Source of the DNA: an uncultured Odoribacter sp.
Lineage (GTDB): Bacteria; Bacteroidota; Bacteroidia; Bacteroidales; Marinifilaceae
Assembly (NCBI GenBank): GCA_944321145.1
Contig: CALUKF010000019.1
Coordinates: 1-48,887, forward strand
DNA length: 48,887 nt
Reading direction: 5' to 3'
The translations under genes were made by a program, and so were the position numbers. Below, in pieces: positions 42,525 through 48,887 of this stretch. Within the stretch, counting starts at the first letter, position 1. Every line of letters starts with the position of its first letter. The notes beneath the pieces were generated by a model that was not told the DNA's origin, ran no database searches, and saw nothing but the letters and a program-made list of their open reading frames with translations.

Positions 42525-43808
42525 TCAAATGGTTTGAACAATTTCCAAAAGGGCGCCCGTCAAGCGGCTCAGTTCTTCCGGCTGGATGACAAACGGGGGC
42601 ATCAGGTAAACCAGCCGTCCGAAGGGACGCACCCAAATGCCTTTCTCGACAAATTGCGCCTGCAAAACGCCCATATTGACCGGTTCTTTCATTTCCAGAA
42701 CGCCGATGGCACCCAGAACGCGCACATCGCAGACTTGCGGATAGTTTGCTGCCGGCGCAAGTTCTTCGCGCAATTGCCTTTCGATGCCGCCAATCATCCG
42801 CCCCAAATCGTAGCTTTTCAGCAACTCGATGGAAGCACAAGCCACGGCACATGCCAGCGGGTTGCCCATGAACGTAGGTCCGTGCATGAACACGTATGGA
42901 TTCTCGGAACAAATGGTCGTAGCCACTTTGTCCGTTGCCATGACTGCCGCAAAACTCATATAGCCGCCCGTAATGGCTTTCCCGATGCACATGATGTCGG
43001 GCACAATCCCGGCATGCTCCACTGCCCAGAGTTTGCCCGTCCGCCCGAAGCCGGTGGCAATCTCGTCGCAAATCAGCAGGACGCCGTAGCGGTCACACAG
43101 GCGACGCACTTCTTTCAAGTAGTCGGCTGAATAGAACCACATGCCTCCGGCACCCTGGACAATGGGTTCAAGTATCACTGCAGCCATTTCATCGTGATGC
43201 GCTTCAAAACAGGCGCGTAACTCCTGAAAATCTTCTTCCGTGCAAGCTTCGCCGAAGCGTCGTTCCGGACGGTTAATAAAATATTGCACGGGCAGCACGC
43301 CACTGAAAATGCTGTGCATGCCGGTTACGGGGTCACATACAGACATGGCGTTCCAAGTGTCCCCGTGGTACCCCTTGGTAATGGTCATGAAATGCTGCTT
43401 CCGGGGATTGCCGGCGGCGTGCCAGTATTGGAGCGCCATTTTCATAGCGACCTCTACGGCAACGGAACCGGAGTCGCAGAAAAATATCTTGTTCATGCCT
43501 TTGGGAGCGATGCCCAGCACTTTTTCCGCCAGTTCCACCGCCGGACGATGCGTGAAGCCGCCGAACATCACATGCGACATCTCCGCAACTTGCCGCTGAA
43601 TCGCTTCGTTCAACACCGGATGGTTATACCCGTGAATAACGCACCACCAGGAGGACATGCCGTCAATCAGGCGGCGACCGTCCTCCAATTCAATGTACAC
43701 GCCTTCAGCCCGTTTCACCGGAAATACGGGCAGCGGGTCGAGAGTCGAAGTATAGGGATGCCAGATGTGCTCCCGGTCGTATCGTAAAATCTGTTCTGTC
43801 GTTTCCAT
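42525..43808 (-). CDS. bioA: Adenosylmethionine-8-amino-7-oxononanoate aminotransferase
   Basis: Converts 8-amino-7-oxononanoate to 7,8-diaminononanoate with SAM as amino donor. It has 427 residues, with [12 protein letters not shown] at the start, [41 protein letters not shown] and the PLP Lys in [13 protein letters not shown]. It is a single-domain protein, not fused to BioD. No bioD is seen in the window. It lies 12 bases after bioB. Confidence 0.96.
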   Translation of the reverse strand: METTEQILRYDREHIWHPYTSTLDPLPVFPVKRAEGVYIELEDGRRLIDGMSSWWCVIHGYNHPVLNEAIQRQVAEMSHVMFGGFTHRPAVELAEKVLGIAPKGMNKIFFCDSGSVAVEVAMKMALQYWHAAGNPRKQHFMTITKGYHGDTWNAMSVCDPVTGMHSIFSGVLPVQYFINRPERRFGEACTEEDFQELRACFEAHHDEMAAVILEPIVQGAGGMWFYSADYLKEVRRLCDRYGVLLICDEIATGFGRTGKLWAVEHAGIVPDIMCIGKAITGGYMSFAAVMATDKVATTICSENPYVFMHGPTFMGNPLACAVACASIELLKSYDLGRMIGGIERQLREELAPAANYPQVCDVRVLGAIGVLEMKEPVNMGVLQAQFVEKGIWVRPFGRLVYLMPPFVIQPEELSRLTGALLEIVQTI

Positions 43809-43820
43809 AAATCAGTCTTT

Positions 43821-44780
43821 TTATTGTATCGTAAAGCCCAAGGCTTTCACTTTTTCCATGTCTTCTGCCACTTTTGAGCCTACCGTGGTCAGCAGGTCAC
43901 CCACGATGGCGGCGTTGATGCCCGCACGGATGGCATCCTCCTCGATGTGCGCAATCAGCTTCCGTCCTCCGGCAAAGCGCAGGTAAGCGTCCGGATGGAT
44001 AAAGCGGAAGACGGCAACCGTCGTCAGCACTTCCTCGTCCGTGAGCGGCGGCATGTGCTCCAGCGGCGTGCCGGGTATCGGGCTGAGGACGTTGATCGGT
44101 ATGGAACGTATGCCCAAATCGCGCAACATCAACGCAAGGTCGATGCGGTCTTCCAGCGTCTCCCCCATGCCGATGATGCCTCCGGAACAGATCTCCATGC
44201 CTGCTTCCTGCGCGGCACGGATGGTGGCAACCTTCTCGTCTGTCGTGTGCGTCGTGCAAAGCGACGGGAAATAGCGCGCGGAAGTCTCCAGGTTGCAATG
44301 GTAACGCCGGATGCCTGCCTCCCGCAGCCGTTGCAATTGTTCCTTGCGGAGCAGCCCCATCGAGGCGCACAGGTGCAGGTCGGGGAACTGTTCCCCTATT
44401 TCCTTGGCATAATGGCATATCCGTTCCACATTCCTGTCCGAGAGGGTGCGCCCGCTGGTGACAAACGAGAATTTCCCCACCCCGTAGCGGCTGTTGGCAG
44501 CAGCCAGTTGCAGGCAAGTGCTTTCGTCCACCAGGTCATACTCCTCGATGTGGGTATGGAAATGGGCAGACTGCGCGCACCATTTGCAATTTTCCGAGCA
44601 CTTGCCCGAACGGGCGTTGATGATGGAACAGGTGTCGAACCCCCGTCCCACGCGCCGGTCGCGGATTTCGCCCGCAGCGCGGTACAAACCTTGCTTATCC
44701 CCGTCTCTTGCCAGCAACAATGCCTCTTCGCGGGACACCTGCCCGCCGGCAAGTACTTTCTCTTTTAATTCCTCTATCAT
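43821..44780 (-). CDS. bioB: Biotin synthase
   Basis: Radical-SAM enzyme that inserts sulfur into dethiobiotin. It has 319 residues. The [4Fe-4S] motif CSENCKWCAQSAHF lies at about 58-71; YNLETSARYF-like HCNLETSARYFPSLC and CSGGIIGMGETLEDR are typical. It is the first recognised gene of bioBAFGC. Its start codon lies 15 bases below a strong terminator-like hairpin (44795-44833), with no TAnnTTTG box between, so readthrough or attenuation from the upstream genes is likely. Confidence 0.96.
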   Translation of the reverse strand: MIEELKEKVLAGGQVSREEALLLARDGDKQGLYRAAGEIRDRRVGRGFDTCSIINARSGKCSENCKWCAQSAHFHTHIEEYDLVDESTCLQLAAANSRYGVGKFSFVTSGRTLSDRNVERICHYAKEIGEQFPDLHLCASMGLLRKEQLQRLREAGIRRYHCNLETSARYFPSLCTTHTTDEKVATIRAAQEAGMEICSGGIIGMGETLEDRIDLALMLRDLGIRSIPINVLSPIPGTPLEHMPPLTDEEVLTTVAVFRFIHPDAYLRFAGGRKLIAHIEEDAIRAGINAAIVGDLLTTVGSKVAEDMEKVKALGFTIQ

Positions 44781-44794
44781 ATCTTCTATCCATT

Positions 44795-44833
44795 AAAAAA
44801 GGATATACCGCCCGAAGAGCAATATATCCTTTT
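44795..44833 (-). terminator. Terminator-like hairpin just before bioB
   Basis: On the minus strand an 11-base stem (arms 44823-44833 and 44797-44807) with a small inner stem is followed by a T run (44800-44795). It starts four bases after the stop of the small ORF. Either it ends the sdaA-pgi-small ORF transcript, or it is an attenuator controlling bioB. Confidence 0.8.
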
Positions 44834-44836
44834 GGC

Positions 44837-45121
44837 TTAAACACGTATCTTATTTATCGCCGGACACACCTCTCCCACCTTCCGCTGCACACAGCCTGCC
44901 GCAACCTCTTTGCAGGCAACGGCGACAGCCATTTCCGACTCGTTGTCCCTATTGACTATCACTCCTTTCAAGGCGGATTTCAGCAAGGCAGTCCCGCAAA
45001 TGTGAAGGGCGAGGGGTGATATCCTCACTTCCTTCCCCAGTCCTGCAAAGACAGCATACCCTTTCCGGCTCCATGCCGAGAAATACAGGCAGCAACGCTT
45101 GAATAAAATCCGCTTTTTCAT
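44837..45121 (-). CDS. Small basic protein of unknown function between pgi and bioB
   Basis: A 94-residue protein. The segment SAWSRKGYAVFAGLGKEVRI (about 15-34) follows a basic lead, then LALHICGTALLKSALKG and a Cys/Val-rich tail. The pattern W-S-R-K-x-Y-A-x-F-x-x-L-G resembles short Bacteroidales proteins I have met, but I cannot name a family or function. It has five Cys and no signal peptide. It starts one base after the pgi stop and ends four bases before a terminator-like hairpin, directly upstream of the biotin genes. It could be a leader peptide for bioB, or an independent small protein carried with pgi. Confidence 0.6.
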   Translation of the reverse strand: MKKRILFKRCCLYFSAWSRKGYAVFAGLGKEVRISPLALHICGTALLKSALKGVIVNRDNESEMAVAVACKEVAAGCVQRKVGEVCPAINKIRV

Positions 45122-45122
45122 C

Positions 45123-46478
45123 TTACTTTTGTCCTAATTTTTCCCGAATGGCACGTGAAGCCTCTTCATATCCCGGCTTGTCGAGCAAGGCAAACATGTT
45201 GTTCTTGTAAGCCTCCACTCCCGGCTGGTCGAAAGGATTCACCTGGAGCAAATTGCCCGAAACGCCACACGCAAACTCAAAGAAATAAATCAATTCCCCG
45301 ATGTAAAAAGCGTTCAGGACGGGAATAATGACCTGCATATTAGGCACTCCGCCGTCCACATGTGCCAGCCGCGTGCCCAGTTCCGCCATTTTGTTCACCT
45401 CGTCTACCCGCTTTCCGGCAAGGAAATTCAGTTTGTCGAGGTTGGCATCATCGTGTGGAATGACCACTTTGTAGTCTGCATTTTCCACCGTGATGACCGT
45501 CTCCATCAGCATCCGCCTGCCGTCCTGGATATACTGCCCCATGGAATGCAAGTCGGTCGTGAAGTCGACGCCCGCCGGGAAAATGCCTTTGTGCTCCTTC
45601 CCCTCGCTCTCTCCGTAAAGCTGCTTCCACCATTCGGTCATGTAATGCAACTTCGGATGGAAGTTTGCCAGCAACTCCACCACATAGCCCTTGCGGTACA
45701 AAGCAATGCGCGACATCGCATATTCCACTGCCCGGTTTCTCGCGCCTTCCATGCACAGGGCACGCATCTCCACAGCTCCGGCAACCAATTCGCGGATGTT
45801 AAACCCGGCAACCGCTATCGGGAGCAGCCCTACCGGCGTGAGCACCGAGAACCTGCCGCCCACATTGTCCGGGATGACGAAGGTTTTGTAGCCTTCCTGG
45901 TCGGCAAGCGTGCGCAGGGCGCCTTTGCTCGCGTCCGTGATGGCAACTATGCGCCGGCACGCTTCTTCGCGCCCCACCTTGCGTTCCAGCAACTCGCGGA
46001 GCAGGCGGAAAGCAATGGCAGGCTCTGTTGTCGTTCCCGATTTGGAAATGACACAGATACCGAATTCCTTGTCAGCCAGAAATTCTTCCAGCTCATGGTA
46101 ATAGTCCTCGCTGATGTTATGCCCGGCGAAAATCACTTGCATGGCTGCCGGGTCGTAAGCATGGAAACTATTGGAAAGTGCCTCGATGACTGCCCGCGCC
46201 CCCAAGTACGAACCGCCGATGCCGATGACTACCAACACCTGCGTGCGGGCACGCAAGGCTGCTGCAGTTTCTTCTATCTCGTCCAAGTCCTTCTCCGTAA
46301 TCTGGAGCGGCAAATCCAGCCAGCCCAAAAAATCATTGCCGGGGCAAGTGCCTGCCCGTAATGCCTTGTAAGCCTCCTCGGCTTGGGGATACAACGACTC
46401 CACTTCGCCTTCGCCAATGAAGCCTGAAATCTTGCTGCAATCTAATCTGAGATGCTCTTTCGTCATTGATTTTTCCAT
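45123..46478 (-). CDS. pgi: Glucose-6-phosphate isomerase
   Basis: Interconverts glucose-6-phosphate and fructose-6-phosphate. It has 451 residues, the short form seen in Bacillus and Bacteroidota. It shows [18 protein letters not shown], the sugar-phosphate motif [16 protein letters not shown] and [15 protein letters not shown] near 330. Two Met lie at 1 and 5, and the second may be the start. It lies 26 bases after sdaA and one base before the small ORF. Confidence 0.96.
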   Translation of the reverse strand: MEKSMTKEHLRLDCSKISGFIGEGEVESLYPQAEEAYKALRAGTCPGNDFLGWLDLPLQITEKDLDEIEETAAALRARTQVLVVIGIGGSYLGARAVIEALSNSFHAYDPAAMQVIFAGHNISEDYYHELEEFLADKEFGICVISKSGTTTEPAIAFRLLRELLERKVGREEACRRIVAITDASKGALRTLADQEGYKTFVIPDNVGGRFSVLTPVGLLPIAVAGFNIRELVAGAVEMRALCMEGARNRAVEYAMSRIALYRKGYVVELLANFHPKLHYMTEWWKQLYGESEGKEHKGIFPAGVDFTTDLHSMGQYIQDGRRMLMETVITVENADYKVVIPHDDANLDKLNFLAGKRVDEVNKMAELGTRLAHVDGGVPNMQVIIPVLNAFYIGELIYFFEFACGVSGNLLQVNPFDQPGVEAYKNNMFALLDKPGYEEASRAIREKLGQK

Positions 46479-46504
46479 AACTCAATATATTAATCCGTTC
46501 ATTT

Positions 46505-47728
46505 TCAATCCTTCTTATTCCTGCTGTTCAGCTTCTTCAGGCAGACGGAAGCCAGTCCGCCGAGGCTCGTCTCGCGGTATTTCGCCTGCATGTCCAGCCC
46601 CGTCTCCACCATGGTCTTCACCACTTCGTCGAACGACACCATGTGCTGCCCGTCTGAATAAAGGGCATAGAGGGCGGCTTCCCGCGCCTTTTGCGCTACG
46701 AAAGCGTTCCGTTCGATGCAGGGAATCTGCACATAGCCCAGCACCGGGTCGCACGTCAGCCCCAAATTGTGCTCGAAGCCCATCTCTGCGGCATACTCGA
46801 TTTGCCGCGGCGTGCCGCCCCAAATCTGCGTCGCTGCCCCGGCTGCCATTGCGCAAGCCGTCCCCAGCTCCCCCTGGCATCCCACTTCCGCGCCCGATAT
46901 CGAACCGTTGCTCTTCACAATGTTACCAATCAGCCCCGCTGTCATCAACCCGCGAATGATGCGGTAATCCGGCATCTTCTGGTCATGTTTCATAAAATAC
47001 ATCACCGCCGGCACCACTCCCGACGCGCCGCACGTGGGAGCCGTCACCACGCATCCCCCGCCCGCATTCTCCTCCGACACCGCCAACGCTGCTGCAAACA
47101 GCATGCCCATCGGGCGCGAAGACCCCACTGACTGCATGGCTTTGATGTTATAGGAACTTGCCTTCCGCGCTAATTTCAATGCGCCGGGCAACACCCCTTC
47201 GGTTGTCAGTCCCCGCTCCACCGACTCCTGCATCCGCTGCCACACTTCCTCCAAATAAGGATAGAGCGACTTCCCCTCGTATTTCTCCACATAATCGACA
47301 AAGGTACAACCCTCCTCAATGCACCAATTCATCACCTCCGCCATGGTCGTATGGGGATAGACCTCCCCGCCGTCGAAAGTGCCGATTTCATCCCAAAGGG
47401 CACCCCCTCCAATGCTGTACACCGTCCAACTGTCCACCAGCTTCCCGCCATCGAATGCCTCGAAAAGCATCCCGTTCGGATGCTTGGGCAACGTCACGTC
47501 CGGTTGCCACACGATTTCCGTGCGTTCCGGGTGCGTCATGACCTTCAGGATGGCGGCATCTGTCCCGTGCCCCTTGCCCGTCAATGCCAGGCTCCCGTAG
47601 AGCGTCACGCGCACACGCTCCGCCTCGCCATGCTTTTCATTAAAGAACTTGGCGGCGCGGCTGGGACCCATTGTATGGCTCGACGAAGGTCCGTAACCAA
47701 TATTATATATTTCACGAATAGATTTCAT
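46505..47728 (-). CDS. sdaA: L-serine ammonia-lyase, iron-sulfur type, single chain
   Basis: Breaks L-serine into pyruvate and ammonia with a [4Fe-4S] cluster. With the start at 47728 it has 407 residues. The N-terminal beta domain holds GYGPSSSHTMGPSRAAKFF. The alpha domain has TAPTCGASGVVPAVMYF and CDPVLGYVQIPCIERNAF, whose Cys bind the cluster. An upstream extension of 34 codons would run into the 3' end of the RNase P RNA gene and is rejected. It starts 58 bases after that gene, with no TAnnTTTG box in between. Confidence 0.95.
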   Translation of the reverse strand: MKSIREIYNIGYGPSSSHTMGPSRAAKFFNEKHGEAERVRVTLYGSLALTGKGHGTDAAILKVMTHPERTEIVWQPDVTLPKHPNGMLFEAFDGGKLVDSWTVYSIGGGALWDEIGTFDGGEVYPHTTMAEVMNWCIEEGCTFVDYVEKYEGKSLYPYLEEVWQRMQESVERGLTTEGVLPGALKLARKASSYNIKAMQSVGSSRPMGMLFAAALAVSEENAGGGCVVTAPTCGASGVVPAVMYFMKHDQKMPDYRIIRGLMTAGLIGNIVKSNGSISGAEVGCQGELGTACAMAAGAATQIWGGTPRQIEYAAEMGFEHNLGLTCDPVLGYVQIPCIERNAFVAQKAREAALYALYSDGQHMVSFDEVVKTMVETGLDMQAKYRETSLGGLASVCLKKLNSRNKKD

Positions 47729-47786
47729 CACATTTCGTTTTATAAGCGTCCGGCAGCATTTCCCCGCGTCGTTTGAAAAAGAAAAT

Positions 47787-48143
47787 AGCAGGCCTGTAAG
47801 CCGGGTTCTGTACCTTGCGGTTTCTATCATTTATCTACGCCGCGAATCACTCCGCGGCTCCAGCGGCCTACCCCCCGGCATTGGTCGGGCAAACCAATGA
47901 CGCCGGTATACATGGCCTTGCAACTCGTGAGAGGTACGGCTGCCACAGTCACCTGCGGCACCGGTGGGCTCTTGCCCCGCCTTTTCACCCTTGCTCCGAG
48001 GAAAAAAAAACAAAACCTCGAAGCGGTCATTCTCTGTTACCTTTCCTGCATCCTCGCGGACGCCTTCCCGTTAGGAAGCACGATGCCCTGCGTTGCCCGG
48101 ACTTTCCTCTTTCCCTTGCGGGACAGCGATAGAACAGCCTGCT
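47787..48143 (-). ncRNA. rnpB: RNase P RNA, bacterial type A
   Basis: Catalytic RNA that trims the 5' ends of tRNA precursors. On the minus strand it starts AGCAGGCTG and ends CAGGCCTGCT, so the ends pair as helix P1. The universal GAGGAAAGTCCGGGC lies near the 5' end, and GGATGCAGGAAAGGTAACAG and the 3' part CCGGCTTACAGG are present. The length of about 357 bases is normal. Two possible promoters lie upstream: TACTTTTG (48205-48212) and a weaker CTTTG seven bases before the 5' end. A T-rich stretch follows P1. The neighbours are sdaA downstream and the divergent DUF4294 gene. Confidence 0.96.
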
Positions 48144-48191
48144 ATTTGTCAAAGAACGTTCGATTTGCTGCCGTTTTTCGCAAATCCTTTG

Positions 48192-48199
48192 TAATTTTG
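48192..48199 (+). promoter_or_regulatory. -7 box of the DUF4294 gene
   Basis: TAATTTTG matches TAnnTTTG and lies 30 bases before the ATG at 48230. It overlaps the region of the possible rnpB promoter on the other strand. Confidence 0.5.
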
Positions 48200-48229
48200 T
48201 CCTGCAAAAGTACGATAAAAACCGGATAA

Positions 48230-48841
48230 ATGGCAACATGTAGGGCGATAATATTTATTGTGGCGGCACTATTCTTCGGCGCCGTTGCCGCGAAGGCACA
48301 GGACAACCGCGTCGCGCGGGCAGTCGTCCTCCGAGGCGACACCCTGCCCCATTTCGACCTTGGTGAGGCTCAAGCCTTTCCTTCCGCCCGCCATGCTGCC
48401 CGCTACTACCGCCAGGAGCGGCGCAATGTCCGCCTCGAATACAACGTCCGCAAGGTCTATCCCTATGCCCGCATCGCCGCTGCCAAAATTAGTGAAATCG
48501 AAGCCAAACTCGCCCAAACATCCAAAGAATCCGAGCGACGCCAAATCATCAAGGACGAATATTCCCAGCTGATGAAGACATTCAAAGCCCCCCTCATGCG
48601 CCTGACCATCACCCAAGGACGCATACTCATCCGTTTGATATACCGGGAAACCAACAACACGTCCTTTTCCCATATCCGGGAATACCGCGGCGCTGTCAAT
48701 GCCTATTTCTGGCAATCCATCGCCCTCCTCTTCGGCCACAACCTGAAAGCCGGTTATGACCCCCGTGGCGAAGATGCCGAAATCGAAGCCATAGTCCGCC
48801 GCATCGAGCGCGAGAATGCCCCCCTCCCCGCTCCCCGGTAG
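48230..48841 (+). CDS. DUF4294 secreted protein
   Basis: A 203-residue protein with a signal peptide (MATCRAIIFIVAALFFGAVA, cleavage near KAQ). The body starts LRGDTLPHFDLGEAQAFPSA and continues RKVYPYARIAAAKISEIEAK, then MRLTITQGRILIRLIYRETN, the features I know from DUF4294 proteins of Bacteroidota. The fold is helical and the function unknown; a periplasmic role is inferred. A last stretch rich in Arg, Glu and Pro ends the protein. Nothing else follows in the last 46 bases of the window. Confidence 0.85.
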   Translation: MATCRAIIFIVAALFFGAVAAKAQDNRVARAVVLRGDTLPHFDLGEAQAFPSARHAARYYRQERRNVRLEYNVRKVYPYARIAAAKISEIEAKLAQTSKESERRQIIKDEYSQLMKTFKAPLMRLTITQGRILIRLIYRETNNTSFSHIREYRGAVNAYFWQSIALLFGHNLKAGYDPRGEDAEIEAIVRRIERENAPLPAPR

Positions 48842-48887
48842 CCCCTCCCGCCGGGCGTCCCCCCCACAAACCACCCGCCGCCTCCCC

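Noticed and set aside
47729-47830. Longer start of sdaA
   Set aside because: It would extend into the 3' end of RNase P RNA, and the family start MKSIREIYNIGYGPSSSH lies at 47728.

Overview
The window comes from a member of the Bacteroidales (phylum Bacteroidota). The gene order purH-mreB-mreC-mreD-mrdA-rodA, the gyrA-TPR pair and the rpsF-rpsR-rplI block fit this. So do phylum-typical families (DUF3078, DUF4294, DUF6266, PepSY-like lipoproteins) and the many promoters with a TAnnTTTG -7 box, sometimes with a TTTG -33 box about 19 bases upstream. Genus cannot be fixed from this sequence. It reads as ordinary chromosome: no rRNA, tRNA, CRISPR array, phage or intact transposase gene was seen, but there are several non-coding repeats and structured spacers.

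Layout. 1-1,866: a truncated TonB-dependent receptor, a small membrane protein and Fe-superoxide dismutase on the minus strand, divergent from a reverse rubrerythrin. 2,014-3,333: a PepSY-repeat lipoprotein. 3,420-4,709: a DUF6266 gene, then a gene-free stretch with a long inverted repeat and a MITE-like element. 4,710-7,682: histidine degradation (hutI-ftcD). 7,784-14,979: purH followed by the rod-shape and elongasome operon. 15,135-17,291: a small membrane protein, then an ECF sigma factor overlapping a gene for a protein with one membrane helix and a predicted outer-membrane barrel. 17,409-20,125: an M24 aminopeptidase and an XRE regulator around an AT-rich spacer with four copies of TTACA-N2-TGTAA. 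20,232-24,679: uvrA-pyrK-pyrD. 24,837-27,907: a NapH/NapG-like polyferredoxin and a Tat-exported iron-sulfur aldo/keto reductase, separated by a spacer full of hairpins. 27,996-29,077: rpsF-rpsR-rplI. 29,356-33,906: SDR - DUF3078 - nucleoid-associated protein - mltG. 34,193-37,877: gyrA-TPR. 38,017-39,589: a metallo-hydrolase divergent from a tetrapyrrole-methylase-type methyltransferase. 39,922-47,728: sdaA - pgi - small ORF - bioB-bioA-bioF-bioG-bioC. 47,787-48,143: RNase P RNA. 48,230-48,841: DUF4294 protein.

How they fit together. The left end handles oxidative stress and probably iron uptake. The centre carries cell-wall elongation and nucleotide synthesis. The right end carries a biotin operon that uses the BioC/BioG route to make pimeloyl-ACP; no bioD is seen. 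The observations most worth following are the exported iron-sulfur redox pair, the sigma factor/barrel pair, the operator cluster at the XRE gene (one site contains its -7 box), a 60-base dispersed repeat in two copies whose differences within its predicted stems keep base pairing, and a terminator-like hairpin just before bioB.
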